Positions 1 through 9,251 are shown, counted from the stretch's first letter. The stretch: DNA of 32,000 nucleotides from Alphaproteobacteria bacterium (GCA_020632875.1 JACKET010000032.1:1-32000); one strand, 5' to 3'. A program made the numbers and translations. Notes: generated by a model from the letters alone, not told the origin.

Positions 1-27
1 CATTTGTTGATGCAGAACTTGATCTGA

Positions 28-33
28 TATATT
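28..33 (+). promoter_or_regulatory. candidate -10 for the 70-aa gene
   Basis: TATATT lies 26 nt upstream of the ATG at 60 in an AT-rich stretch unusual for this window. A TTGATG at 7-12 could be the -35, but the spacer would be only 15 bp. A purine-rich ribosome-binding stretch (GAGAGAGG, 46-53) follows. Seen by eye only. Confidence 0.4.
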
Positions 34-59
34 GACGCGACAACAGAGAGAGGTCCGAG

Positions 60-272
60 ATGGCCGAACCGCAGATCACCCAGATCGCATCCTATGTCGC
101 CGATCTTCTGCCCGACGAGGGCGTCGACCGCGAGGTCACCACCCAGGACTGGCGCCACGCGCTGCGCACCGCGCGCGAAGAGAAGGACGTCGAGTGGCTC
201 GTCGACTTCCTCGAGCGCCGGGATCCCGAAGACGCGAAGATGCAGAAGTACTGCGCGGACCTGCGCAGCTAG
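60..272 (+). CDS. small acidic protein of unknown function (70 aa)
   Basis: This is a 70-residue open frame starting at ATG 60, preceded by a GAGAGAGG ribosome-binding stretch and an AT-rich promoter-like element. The product is rich in Asp, Glu and Arg, has no signal peptide, membrane segment or Cys pair, and looks helical (the central part around EEKDVEWLVDFLERRD). I recognise no family. Its stop codon overlaps the stop of the convergent P450 gene by 4 bp, so the two transcripts must collide or share a terminator. The upstream signals and the clean end make it more likely real than a chance frame. Confidence 0.7.
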   Translation: MAEPQITQIASYVADLLPDEGVDREVTTQDWRHALRTAREEKDVEWLVDFLERRDPEDAKMQKYCADLRS

Positions 273-1567
273 GCCACCTCGCTCCGCTGCTGCCTCCGGG
301 GGGCGAGCGTCAGCCGCACCCCGTCGGCCGGGCGCAGCGTGAGCGTCGGGCGCAGCGCCAGCGGCGCGGGGTCCGAGAGCTCGACGCGCTCGACCAGCGT
401 GGCGAGCACGATCACCGACTCGAGCAGCGCGAAGTGGTTCCCGATGCACACGCGGGGCCCGCCGCCGAAGGGGAAGTACGCGTAGCGCGGGCGCTCGGCC
501 GCCTCCATCCAGCGCTCTGGGGTCCACGCGAGCGGATCGGCCCACCAGCGCGGGTCGCGATGCACCACCCACTGCGGCGTGACGACCTGCATGCCGGGCT
601 CCAGCACGTGCTCGCGTAGCGCGAGCGGCTCGACGATCTCGCGGCCCATGCCGAAGACCGTGGGCGTCAGGCGCAGGGTCTCCTGCACGACGGCCCGCGC
701 GAACGGCATCGCCTGGAGGTCGGCGAGGCAACGCGGCACCCCGCCGACGGCCCACGCTTCGCGCCTCAGGCGCTCCACGGCGTCGGGGCGCGAAGCGAGG
801 TGGTGGAGCGCGAACCCCAGCGTCAGCGCAGTGGTCTCGTGCCCGGCGACGAGCAGCGTCAGCAGGTGGGCGTAGAGGGTCTCGGGATCCGCGGTGTCCT
901 CGCCGAACAACAGGCTCCCGAGGAGGTCGTCCCCGCCGGGGCCCCGGCGCGTGCGACGGGCGACGAGCGCGTCCACGGCGGACCGGAGCCCTGCCTTCAT
1001 CGCGTGGCGCCGGCGGACACGGCCCGGCGTGAGGATTTCGGGCAGGAGCCGCTGCCACGAGTAGGTCTGGGCCTGGAAGTCGTCGAGGAGGACGGCGAGG
1101 CAGCCCAGCGCATCGGCCAGCTCGGGCCCCGGGTCGGTGCCGAAGACCGTGTCCACGAGGAGATCGAGGGTGAGCGAGGTGAGGTGGGGGAGCACGTCGA
1201 CCTCGCCCACAGGCGCCTCGGCCGACGCCGCGATCGCGCCCATCCGCCGCGCCCATCCGTCGATGTGCCGCGGCGTGAAGCGCGGCGCGGCGACCTTCCG
1301 GAGCGCCGTGTAGGCCTCGCCGTCGGCCGTGAGCAGCCCGTCGCCGACGATGTCCGCGAGACCCTTGACCACACGGGACTTCTTCACGACCGGCCACCGG
1401 GCGTGCAGCACGGTGTGGATGTCGTCGGGGTGCGTGACCTGGACGAGCCGCGTGCGGCCGATGCGGTGCATCACCACGTCTCCGTGGGCCTCGGCGGCGC
1501 GCTGGACCCCCGCGAGGGCGTCGAGCATCAGGGTCAGGTGGATGGACGGGCTGGAGACGGGGATCAT
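269..1567 (-). CDS. cytochrome P450
   Basis: The product is a 432-aa soluble, haem-thiolate mono-oxygenase. All family signatures are readable: the I-helix oxygen-activation motif AGHETT at residues 241-246, the ExxR salt-bridge motif at 296-299 (ETLR), a PERW element near 350, and the haem-binding loop FGGGPRVCIG around 367-376 with Cys374 as the thiolate ligand. The length is normal for a bacterial class without a membrane anchor or fused reductase, so it needs a ferredoxin and reductase encoded elsewhere. The start is ATG 1567, with a GAGG-like ribosome-binding element just upstream. The substrate cannot be read from sequence. Neighbouring genes include a condensation-type acyltransferase, which hints at tailoring of a lipid or small molecule, but no biosynthetic cluster is visible. 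Confidence 0.95.
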   Translation of the reverse strand: MIPVSSPSIHLTLMLDALAGVQRAAEAHGDVVMHRIGRTRLVQVTHPDDIHTVLHARWPVVKKSRVVKGLADIVGDGLLTADGEAYTALRKVAAPRFTPRHIDGWARRMGAIAASAEAPVGEVDVLPHLTSLTLDLLVDTVFGTDPGPELADALGCLAVLLDDFQAQTYSWQRLLPEILTPGRVRRRHAMKAGLRSAVDALVARRTRRGPGGDDLLGSLLFGEDTADPETLYAHLLTLLVAGHETTALTLGFALHHLASRPDAVERLRREAWAVGGVPRCLADLQAMPFARAVVQETLRLTPTVFGMGREIVEPLALREHVLEPGMQVVTPQWVVHRDPRWWADPLAWTPERWMEAAERPRYAYFPFGGGPRVCIGNHFALLESVIVLATLVERVELSDPAPLALRPTLTLRPADGVRLTLAPRRQQRSEVA

Positions 1568-1606
1568 GGGTACCTCACGCCCCCAAGCTCGTCCGGTCCC
1601 GGCGCT

Positions 1607-1628
1607 TCGGCCGTTACGCCCGCTTACC
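1607..1628 (+). repeat. 22-bp direct repeat, copy 1
   Basis: TCGGCCGTTACGCCCGCTTACC matches the copy at 2972-2993 at 20 of 22 positions (by eye). It lies between the stop of the helical-repeat gene (1631) and the start of the P450 gene (1567). It may be an operator, or one end of an inserted unit. The core of positions 1613-1628 is the best conserved part. Confidence 0.65.
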
Positions 1629-1630
1629 CC

Positions 1631-2935
1631 TCAGGGCGACCACGCCTCGTCGAAGGCGTCGCAGAACGCATCGGTCGCGTCGCCGTCGAGGCCCAGGATC
1701 TCGGGCACCGGCGGAGCGTCGCCAGCGCCATCGACGCAGAACACGTGCCCCGCCCGCGGGTCGGGATCGAGCCCGGCCAGCGCGCACAGATCGGCGTACT
1801 CGCGGGTGGCGTCGCGCAGGCAGGCCACCCGTGCGGCGGGGTCGGGCGCCGCGCGCCAGGCGGCGGCCGTCGCGCGGAGGAGGTCGGCGGTGCGCGCCCG
1901 GAGCTCCGTCAGCCCGAGCTTCTTCGCGGGCTTCGGCGCCGGGGCTCCGCCGAGCACCCCCGCGATCTCCGCGGCGGCGGGCGTGGAGGCCCAGCGATCG
2001 CGGTGGGTGTCGGCGAAGTCCGCGTGGGCCGCGAACCACTTCAGCGCGGCGCTCTTCGACTTCGACTTCGACGCCAGCACGGCGAGGAGATCGACGGTCT
2101 CGGGTGCCGCGAACACGCCGAGCTCGTCGACGGCGCGCGTCGCGTACCAGGGCGGGAGGCCCGTCCGGGCGCGCTCGACGAGGTGACCGAGGACCTCGGG
2201 CCCTCCCAGCCAGGCGAAGCGCGGCGACAGGGACGAATACATCCGGTCGGTCGAGGAGATCTCGCGGATCAGGTCGGCGTCGTCGACGAAGTGGAGGCCG
2301 AACAGGTGGCGCACACCGGCCGCCCGCGCCGCGCCCGCGCCGTCGAGCACGAGCCCCAGCAGGAGCGATGCGGTGCTCCCCACCGGCCCCTTCGCCCGGA
2401 CCGCCTCGAGCTCGTCGCGCCGGGCGGCCGGATCGGTGGCACGCATCAGCGGGAAACCGACGAGGAAGGCGAGGGAGGCGGGTGTGGTCATCGCGTTACC
2501 GAACGTGGTGCCGATGGCGTCGGCGCCCCAGCCGCGAGGGCTCCTCCGCTCCAGCCATCGCGCGATGGCGGACACCGTGGCATCGGCGCCCACGAGCGCC
2601 TCGGCGAGGAGCACGAGGTGCTCGAGATGGAACCAGTACGGCCGGGACGCCCCCCAGGCATCGAGGACGGCATCGAGCTCGTCGGCGCCGAGCGCTTCGG
2701 GGCCCTTCATCCGTTCGAGCTCGGCCGGGGTGGGCTTCTTGCGGCCGAGGTGCGCGCCGCGCAGGTACGCGAGGGCGACCTCCTGCGTCCAGGCCACCGA
2801 GACCGGATCGACGGCCCCGATCACGGCGGCGGCGCGCTCCTCGGGGCTCTTCTTCGACTTCGCGGTGACGAGCGCGCGCTGGTGCGGCCAACCCTCGCGC
2901 AGGGCGGTGGCCACGGACGGATCGAAGGTCTCCAC
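1631..2935 (-). CDS. helical-repeat protein of unknown function (434 aa)
   Basis: The gene begins with GTG 2935, preceded by GGAGG nine nucleotides upstream and a TAGGAT hexamer at 2956-2961. The 434-aa product has no signal peptide or clear membrane helix. It is Ala/Leu-rich with many amphipathic helices. A stretch around ALKWFAAHADFA resembles the helical repeats seen in large myxobacterial HEAT-like or DUF4132-like proteins; that is a weak likeness, not an assignment. A short Lys/Ser tract (SKSKSKS) precedes it. The gene is flanked on both sides by near-identical 22-bp direct repeats (1607-1628 and 2972-2993), so it may have arrived as a single-gene unit. Function unknown. Confidence 0.8.
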   Translation of the reverse strand: METFDPSVATALREGWPHQRALVTAKSKKSPEERAAAVIGAVDPVSVAWTQEVALAYLRGAHLGRKKPTPAELERMKGPEALGADELDAVLDAWGASRPYWFHLEHLVLLAEALVGADATVSAIARWLERRSPRGWGADAIGTTFGNAMTTPASLAFLVGFPLMRATDPAARRDELEAVRAKGPVGSTASLLLGLVLDGAGAARAAGVRHLFGLHFVDDADLIREISSTDRMYSSLSPRFAWLGGPEVLGHLVERARTGLPPWYATRAVDELGVFAAPETVDLLAVLASKSKSKSAALKWFAAHADFADTHRDRWASTPAAAEIAGVLGGAPAPKPAKKLGLTELRARTADLLRATAAAWRAAPDPAARVACLRDATREYADLCALAGLDPDPRAGHVFCVDGAGDAPPVPEILGLDGDATDAFCDAFDEAWSP

Positions 2936-2955
2936 GGGACGTTTCCTCCGCGGCC

Positions 2956-2961
2956 ATCCTA
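2956..2961 (-). promoter_or_regulatory. candidate -10 of the 434-aa gene
   Basis: On the minus strand TAGGAT ends 20 nt before the GTG start at 2935 and is followed by GGAGG. The 22-bp repeat copy 2 ends 10 nt upstream of it, so its core (2978-2993) falls where a -35 or an activator site would lie. Confidence 0.35.
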
Positions 2962-2971
2962 CGCCGCGCCG

Positions 2972-2993
2972 TCGGTCGTTACGCGCGCTTACC
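2972..2993 (+). repeat. 22-bp direct repeat, copy 2
   Basis: TCGGTCGTTACGCGCGCTTACC is the partner of 1607-1628. It sits in the divergent promoter region between the 434-aa gene (-) and the acyltransferase gene (+). Its core GTTACGCGCGCTTAC is an imperfect palindrome, as expected for a dimeric repressor site. Confidence 0.65.
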
Positions 2994-3000
2994 GCGCCCT

Positions 3001-3028
3001 CCCCGGAACCGGGGTGACTCCCTAGGTT
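3001..3028 (+). promoter_or_regulatory. inverted repeat and -10-like hexamer of the acyltransferase gene
   Basis: CCCCGGAACCGGGG (3001-3014) is a perfect palindrome placed 8 bp upstream of TAGGTT (3023-3028), which lies 17 nt before the ATG at 3046. The palindrome occupies the -35 region and could be an operator. Reading it as a short hairpin terminator is less likely because no T tract follows. Confidence 0.4.
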
Positions 3029-3045
3029 CTGGCCGTGGAGGAGAG

Positions 3046-4305
3046 ATGCGACGTGCCCTGCGCGGAATCGAACGGACGATGGTGGAGGTCGGCCCCCTGA
3101 TGGGACCCGACGTGGTGGTAGGGTGCTTCGACGGCCCGCTCGACCCCGCGATCCTCCGACGGGCCGTGGCCCGCCTGCAGATGCAGCACGCGGCGCTGCG
3201 GTGCCGCGTCGAAGGCGATTCCCTCGTCGTGGGTGGGCCCGTGCCCGTCAGCGTCGACGTGGTGGACGGCGACTGGCGCTGGCACGCCGAAGCCGAGCTC
3301 GGCCGGCCCCTGCGGCTGCACGAGGGCGAGGCGATGCGGGTCGTCCTCGCGCCGGGTGCCGTCGTCCTGTCGGTGCACCACGCGCTCGTCGACGGGACCT
3401 CGCTGCTGCGCCTGCTCCGCGACCTGCTCACGCACTGCGAGGCCCTCGTGGACGGCACGGCGGGAGTCGTGATGTGCGAACCGCTCGCTCCCGCCGTGCT
3501 CGATTCGGTGCAGGGCGCCGTGTGGCACGACTGGGTCGGGCCGATCGCCGGGTGGCTCGCGCCGTACGTCGTCGAGCACGACCAGCGGACGCTGCTCGGC
3601 GAAGGCGTCGCGGAGGGCCCCGTCCGCTCGGTGTGCGCGTTCGGCGAGGGCACCCGCGCGGGCCTGGAGCGGCTCGCCGCGGCATGCAGGGCGCACGACG
3701 TGACGGTGGGCGGAGCCGCGATGGCGGCGGCGTCCTACACGGTGGCCGGCCTCCGCGCGGAGCGGAGCGGGGTGCTGGCGCCCGTCGCCGTCGAGGTGGA
3801 GGTCGACCTCCGGCGGCGTGCGGTCCCCGCGCTGCCATCCGACCGGGTGGGCTTCCACACGGGTGGGGTGCGCACGTCGACCCCGCCTTCGGACCTCGAC
3901 TTCTGGGGGCTCGCGACCTGGCTGAAGGACGACGTGGAGCGCGACATCCGCCACGGCCTGCCCCGCTTCGCCCACGCCCTGGCCGAGCACCTCGACTGGC
4001 AGCCGCGCCACGTGCCGGGCGCCTGGGTCGGCGTGAGCAACCTCGGCCGCTTCCCGCACCGCATGCAGTACGGCGCGGTGCGCCTCACCGGCGTGTACGG
4101 CTTCAACGGCGCCGTGCCGGGCGGCCCCGCCGTGATGCTGTGGCTCCGCTGCGTCGACGGGCGGCTGTGCTTCAACGCCGTGGGCAGCGCGCCGACCGTG
4201 AGCGCCGACGAGCTCGACGCGCTGGGCCGCACGTTCCTCGACATGCTCGAGCACCCCTCCGCACTCAGGCTGGCGGACTGGGCCGGAGCCCGCCGCGCGG
4301 CGTAG
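3046..4305 (+). CDS. stand-alone condensation-type acyltransferase
   Basis: The 419-aa product carries the CoA-dependent acyltransferase/condensation signature HHxxxDG as HHALVDG at residues 111-117, at the usual distance from the N terminus, followed by a typical helix (SLLRLLRDLL). A second-half motif around VSNLGRFP and a C-terminal section VYGFNGAVPG with a following beta-strand resemble PapA/WS-DGAT-type enzymes. Such enzymes transfer an acyl group from CoA or a carrier protein to an alcohol or amine; the first His is the general base. No adenylation or carrier domain is attached. The start is ATG 3046 with GGAGGAG just upstream. The downstream PLD-like gene begins 18 bp after the stop and is probably co-transcribed. 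Acyl donor and acceptor cannot be inferred. Confidence 0.85.
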   Translation: MRRALRGIERTMVEVGPLMGPDVVVGCFDGPLDPAILRRAVARLQMQHAALRCRVEGDSLVVGGPVPVSVDVVDGDWRWHAEAELGRPLRLHEGEAMRVVLAPGAVVLSVHHALVDGTSLLRLLRDLLTHCEALVDGTAGVVMCEPLAPAVLDSVQGAVWHDWVGPIAGWLAPYVVEHDQRTLLGEGVAEGPVRSVCAFGEGTRAGLERLAAACRAHDVTVGGAAMAAASYTVAGLRAERSGVLAPVAVEVEVDLRRRAVPALPSDRVGFHTGGVRTSTPPSDLDFWGLATWLKDDVERDIRHGLPRFAHALAEHLDWQPRHVPGAWVGVSNLGRFPHRMQYGAVRLTGVYGFNGAVPGGPAVMLWLRCVDGRLCFNAVGSAPTVSADELDALGRTFLDMLEHPSALRLADWAGARRAA

Positions 4306-4323
4306 CATGGGGCGGGAGGTGCC

Positions 4324-5007
4324 GTGAATCGCCAGGAGCTCGTGCAGGCCGTGCTGTCGACGGCCGAAGACCACCGGCTCTCGCGGGGCGAGCGGCGCGC
4401 CCTCCGCGAGGTCTTCGAGGCGGCCGACCTCGCGGAGCCCGAGCGGCTCGCGGCCCGCCAGGACGTGGTCCACGCCGTCGCCGCGCAGATGCGCGACCCG
4501 GCGGACCGGGCGCTCGTCGAGTGGCTCGCGAGGGCCCTGAGCCTCTTCGACGACCCCGGCGCCGGTGAGTCGCCGAGCTCGCGCGCGTGGTTCGGTCCCG
4601 AAGACCCGATGGCCGAAGAGCTCGTCGGGTTCGTCGCCGGGGCGCGCCGCTCCATCGAGGTCGCGGTGTTCACGATCACCGACGACCGCGTCGCCGACGC
4701 GCTGATCGCGGCCCACGCCCGCGGCGTCAACGTCCGCATCCTCACCGACGACGACAAGTCCGAAGACCGGGGCTCCGACGTCGATCGCCTCGAGCGGGCG
4801 GGCATCGCCGTCCGACACGACCGGTCGCCCTACCACTTCCACCACAAGTTCGCGGTGTTCGACGGCGAGCGCCTGCTGAACGGCTCCTACAACTGGACCC
4901 GTGGCGCCGCGAACGACAACCGCGAGAACTTCCTGCTCACCTGGGAGCCGCGCCTCGTGCGCGCCTACTCCATGGCGTTCGAGAAGCTGTGGGCGGAGCT
5001 CGGATGA
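4324..5007 (+). CDS. single-HKD phospholipase D-like protein
   Basis: The 227-aa product has one HKD catalytic motif, H173-x-K175-x4-D180, followed by the usual GSYNW segment (residues 187-191) and an Asn/Glu pair (NREN) near 199. Single-HKD members of the family (Nuc-like nucleases and the mitochondrial PLD6-like group) act as dimers on nucleic acid or phospholipid. Here about 85 N-terminal residues form a charged helical extension of unknown role; there is no signal peptide, so a cytoplasmic site is likely. The start is GTG 4324 with GGGAGGTG seven nucleotides before it. The stop overlaps the next start (ATGA at 5004-5007), so the two are translationally coupled. Whether it is a nuclease or a lipase is open. 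Confidence 0.88.
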   Translation: MNRQELVQAVLSTAEDHRLSRGERRALREVFEAADLAEPERLAARQDVVHAVAAQMRDPADRALVEWLARALSLFDDPGAGESPSSRAWFGPEDPMAEELVGFVAGARRSIEVAVFTITDDRVADALIAAHARGVNVRILTDDDKSEDRGSDVDRLERAGIAVRHDRSPYHFHHKFAVFDGERLLNGSYNWTRGAANDNRENFLLTWEPRLVRAYSMAFEKLWAELG

Positions 5008-5477
5008 TCGCCCTCCTGCTCGCGGCGCTCGCCGCCTCGCCCGACCCTGCGCCCGAGGCCCCCGCCGTCGTGGCGCCCGCGCCCGATCCCGCCGAAGCGT
5101 TCGTGGGCACGGCCTTCCGCAGCGACTCGCTGTGCTTCGAGGTCCATCCCGGCGGGCGCGTGGTGCTGTGGGACCGCGACCCGCACAGCCCGAAGATCGC
5201 CATCCGGGGGAGCGACGCGAAGGCGGTCGTCACCCCCGAGGGCATCACCTGGACCTTCCTCGTCGAGAAGATCGAGCGGAGCCGGTGGATCAGCCCGTGC
5301 CGGAAGGAGGTCGTGTCGGAGGCCGAGCTCCCGTCCATCGAGATCGGCGCGGTCGAGCTGAAGGTCGGCGAGCGGGCCGAGGTCCGCCTCGAGCAGCCGG
5401 ACGGCGAGACGCGGCTGTGCGTCGGGGTCCGGTGTCCGCTCGTGCGGCGCGAGCCCCTCGGCGCCGAGGTGGAGTGA
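5004..5477 (+). CDS. small exported protein of unknown function (157 aa)
   Basis: The gene starts inside the stop of the PLD-like gene (ATGA overlap). The first 12 or so residues (MIALLLAALAAS) are a short signal peptide, followed by a Pro/Ala linker and a domain of about 125 residues rich in beta-strand pattern. Cys pairs occur in the mature part (one near LCFEV, one at SPCRK, two in LCVGVRC), consistent with disulfide bonds outside the cytoplasm. No family recognised. The stop at 5475-5477 is one base from the stop of the convergent gene at 5479. Confidence 0.75.
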   Translation: MIALLLAALAASPDPAPEAPAVVAPAPDPAEAFVGTAFRSDSLCFEVHPGGRVVLWDRDPHSPKIAIRGSDAKAVVTPEGITWTFLVEKIERSRWISPCRKEVVSEAELPSIEIGAVELKVGERAEVRLEQPDGETRLCVGVRCPLVRREPLGAEVE

Positions 5478-5478
5478 G

Positions 5479-6300
5479 TCAGGCGAGCACGCTCCAGCGC
5501 GCCGCCTCCTCGTCGCCGGGCACGATGCGCGGCGGGAGCAGCCACACGCGGCGGCCCGACGCGCGGTCGAACACGTCGCGGAACGCGTGGTACAGCCCGC
5601 GATCGACGGAGATCGTGTCGAACGGCCGGTCGAGCAGGGCTTCGATGTCGGCCGGGCGGATCTGGGTGGGGTCCCAGGGGAGGTCGCTCGCCACGCGATG
5701 GATCTCGAAGTTCTGCAGCGCCGGCGTGCGCACCTCGAGCCATGCCTCGAGATCCCCCGGCTGGAACGTGCGGATGCACAGGTCGCGCACCGCGAGCTCG
5801 GCGCGGTGCGGCCGATCGAGGCGCAGACCGAGGCCCTGCAGCCCGGTGAATCCCGCGAGGGCATCGAGGCCCACGGGCACGTCGAGCACGTCGAGGTGGC
5901 GCGTGGCCGGGCGCCGCGCGGCGAGGTCCGCGAGCACTGTCGGGATGGCCGTCCGCGGCCGCCAGCTCGCGAGGTGCACCCGCGTGGCCCGCGCGAACGC
6001 GGGGATGCGGAGCAGATCGTCGAGCCGGTCGGGCTCCTTCACGGTCCACGAGAGCGTGTCGAGCAGGGGCCCGGCGAACCGCTCGTCGAGGCGGAACCAG
6101 CGCTGGTCGCTCTCGCGCAGGCGCATGCCGGACTTCTTGAGCGCGCGGGCGAGTATCGACCGCCGCTTCTCGCCGGTGGCCCCGGCGCGGAGCCACTGCG
6201 CCCAGTGCGGGTCACCCTGCTCCTCGTACCAGTCGATCAACACCGCGAGCGCGTCGGGCTCCTTGCGGCATCGGTCGAGCAGGTCGGAGGGAGGGTGCAT
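5479..6300 (-). CDS. TIGR02996-like repeat-companion protein
   Basis: The N-terminal 40 residues (LLDRCRKEPDALAVLIDWYE followed by EQGDPHWAQWLR) match the pattern of the TIGR02996 repeat-companion domain, which in Myxococcota and Planctomycetota precedes leucine-rich or similar repeats. The rest of the 273-aa protein has Leu-rich segments (for example LQGLGLRLDRPHRAEL) that look like irregular leucine-rich repeats. The start is taken at ATG 6300; GTG 6303 directly before it is also possible. It follows cysS by 4 bp on the same strand and is likely co-transcribed, although no functional link to cysteinyl-tRNA synthesis is known. Role unknown, probably protein binding. Confidence 0.75.
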   Translation of the reverse strand: MHPPSDLLDRCRKEPDALAVLIDWYEEQGDPHWAQWLRAGATGEKRRSILARALKKSGMRLRESDQRWFRLDERFAGPLLDTLSWTVKEPDRLDDLLRIPAFARATRVHLASWRPRTAIPTVLADLAARRPATRHLDVLDVPVGLDALAGFTGLQGLGLRLDRPHRAELAVRDLCIRTFQPGDLEAWLEVRTPALQNFEIHRVASDLPWDPTQIRPADIEALLDRPFDTISVDRGLYHAFRDVFDRASGRRVWLLPPRIVPGDEEAARWSVLA

Positions 6301-6304
6301 CACA

Positions 6305-7795
<1,491 letters not shown>

Positions 7796-7864
7796 ACCGG
7801 GTCTCCGGTCTGTGCGGACCCGTGTGGGTCGACGCTTTGGAAGGGCAGGGGTCTATCTCGATGG

Positions 7865-7879
7865 GCTGACGCGGTCAGC
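7865..7879. promoter_or_regulatory. perfect 6-bp inverted repeat between cdnL and cysS
   Basis: GCTGAC and GTCAGC are separated by three bases. On the minus strand the hairpin lies 34 nt after the cdnL stop and about 70 nt before the cysS start, so it could attenuate or end the cdnL transcript or act as an operator. There is no T tract, which argues against a simple intrinsic terminator. Confidence 0.35.
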
Positions 7880-7912
7880 AACATCGATGCGTGAAGACCT
7901 CGCCCACTCCGC

Positions 7913-8398
7913 TCATTTCTTGAAGATCTCTTCGATCTCGTCCTTGATGACCTGCTCGTCGACGTCTTTCGCGACCGCGACCTCTTGCACGATGAGGCTG
8001 TGCGCCTGGTCGTACATCTTGCGCTCGCCGAACGAGAGGGTCTTCTCGGACTTGAGACGGGCGAGGTCGCGCAGCACGGCGGCCACCTCGAGCGGGTCGC
8101 CCGTCTTGATCTTGTTCATGTACTCGCGGTACCGACGGTTCCACGTCTGCTTGTCGGCCGGGGTCTTCCGGTCGCGCAGGACCTCGTAGACCTTCTCGAC
8201 CGCTTCCATCGGGATGACCTCGCGGATCCCGTTGGCGCCGGTGTTGTTGACCGGCACCTTGTAGGTGAGCCCGTTGTCGAGGATCTTGATGACGTACACC
8301 TGGTACGTCTCGCCTTCCATGGGAAGATCGACGATCTCCTTGACGATCCCCACGCCGAGGGCGGGAACGACCGCCTTGTCGCCGATGGCGAACTGCAT
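7913..8398 (-). CDS. cdnL: CarD/CdnL family RNA-polymerase-binding regulator
   Basis: The 161-aa product begins MQFAIGDKAVVPALGVGIVK, the Tudor-like RNA-polymerase beta-subunit interacting domain shared with TRCF and CarD. It continues with the helical CdnL domain (TWNRRYREYMNKIKTGDPLE, then LSFGERKMYDQAHSLI), which contacts promoter DNA upstream of the -10 element. Its length and the lack of an AT-hook extension fit CdnL of Myxococcus, not CarD itself. In that group CdnL stabilises open complexes at rRNA and other housekeeping promoters and is essential. The start ATG 8398 is chosen because of AGGAG six nucleotides upstream and the conserved N terminus; a longer frame upstream reads into the divergent promoter region. 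Confidence 0.95.
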   Translation of the reverse strand: MQFAIGDKAVVPALGVGIVKEIVDLPMEGETYQVYVIKILDNGLTYKVPVNNTGANGIREVIPMEAVEKVYEVLRDRKTPADKQTWNRRYREYMNKIKTGDPLEVAAVLRDLARLKSEKTLSFGERKMYDQAHSLIVQEVAVAKDVDEQVIKDEIEEIFKK

Positions 8399-8488
8399 TG
8401 CCACTCCTGACGGAACCGAGGGCACGGTCACGTGAATGCTCGTTGTATGGAGTTCGACCGACCCGAGCAAGCGGGCCCGTCTCCGCGA

Positions 8489-8494
8489 TATGGT
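8489..8494 (+). promoter_or_regulatory. -10-like hexamer 6 nt before a start codon (leaderless candidate)
   Basis: TATGGT ends 6 nt before GTG 8501. The GGGAG between them is too close to the start to act as a ribosome-binding site, so transcription probably begins at or next to the start codon. Confidence 0.4.
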
Positions 8495-8500
8495 CGGGAG

Positions 8501-9175
8501 GTGAACCGCCATCTCGCCATCGCCGGAACACTCGTGCTGGCCGGCCTCGCCGCGTGGTGGGCGCTGGGCTCGGGCGGGCAGGCGGCCGGGTCGGACGCAG
8601 CCGACGCGCACGCAGCGCTGACGCCCGCCGACGGCCGGCAGGTGACGCGCTTCGTGCCTACGCCCGACGCCGGGCCGCCGAGCGCCTCCGAGCCCGCGCC
8701 CGTCGCGCCTCCGCCGGACGTCCCGTCCGACCCCCGCTGGGCCCCGCTGCACGGGCGCTTCCGCGACGTGATGGCCGGGCACGTGCAGGTCGTCGTGCCC
8801 GACGACGCGACGCCGGCCGAGGCGCAGGAGCTCCAGCTCGACGCGATCGACGTGCGCTCCACCGAGCTCGACGACCTCATCGTCGAGCTGACCGAGCTCG
8901 CCGAGACGAGCACCGACGTGCCCACGAAGGTCGACGCGCTCACCAGCCTCGGCGAGGTGTACCTCGAGCTCTCCGAGACCGTCGAGAGCACGCCCGTGCC
9001 GGACTGGATGCGCCCCCGTCGCGCCGCCCGGATGGAGGAGGACATCGCCAACCGCTCTGCCGTCGCGATCGACAAGGCGCGGATGGTGTTCGGCATGGCA
9101 CAGGCGGCGGGCGGCGATGCGCTGGGCGCCGACGCGGCCGCGCGAATCCGGGCGGGGCTCGAAGCCGTCGAGTAG
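8501..9175 (+). CDS. membrane-anchored helical protein, TPR-like (224 aa)
   Basis: From GTG 8501 the product starts with a short basic stretch and one hydrophobic helix (about residues 4-21, LAIAGTLVLAGLAAWW), then a Pro/Ala-rich linker of about 60 residues, then a helical C-terminal domain. The segment VDALTSLGEVYLELSE resembles the helix pairs of TPR proteins common in Myxococcota, but I cannot name the family. It is probably anchored in the inner membrane with its bulk in the periplasm. The start is uncertain: an upstream ATG at 8447 in frame would add 18 residues but has no ribosome-binding site. It is divergent from cdnL. Confidence 0.7.
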   Translation: MNRHLAIAGTLVLAGLAAWWALGSGGQAAGSDAADAHAALTPADGRQVTRFVPTPDAGPPSASEPAPVAPPPDVPSDPRWAPLHGRFRDVMAGHVQVVVPDDATPAEAQELQLDAIDVRSTELDDLIVELTELAETSTDVPTKVDALTSLGEVYLELSETVESTPVPDWMRPRRAARMEEDIANRSAVAIDKARMVFGMAQAAGGDALGADAAARIRAGLEAVE

Positions 9176-9218
9176 CGCAGGGCACGGCGGGCCGGCCTTT
9201 TCGGGCGCGTGTCCGAAT

Positions 9219-9251
9219 CCGGGTACCCACCCGGTTCACCCGCTGTACAGT
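9219..9251 (+). promoter_or_regulatory. candidate promoter/operator of the 77-aa gene
   Basis: A 6-bp inverted repeat (CCGGGT at 9219-9224, ACCCGG at 9229-9234) lies 11 bp upstream of TACAGT (9246-9251), a -10-like hexamer. GGAGG (9261-9265) then precedes ATG 9271. The repeat covers the -35 position and could bind a repressor. Confidence 0.4.

Noticed and set aside
1607..2993. Integron-type attC sites at the 22-bp repeats
   Set aside because: The core GTTACGC does not fit the GTTRRRY consensus, and no long imperfect palindrome or integrase is visible.
800..3025. A 741-codon plus-strand frame across the P450 and 434-aa genes
   Set aside because: It is antisense to two genes with clear motifs and ribosome-binding sites and has no recognisable domain.
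9190..9201. Terminator GGCCGGCC followed by TTTT after the 224-aa gene
   Set aside because: The palindrome has no loop, so only a three-pair stem could form; not convincing.
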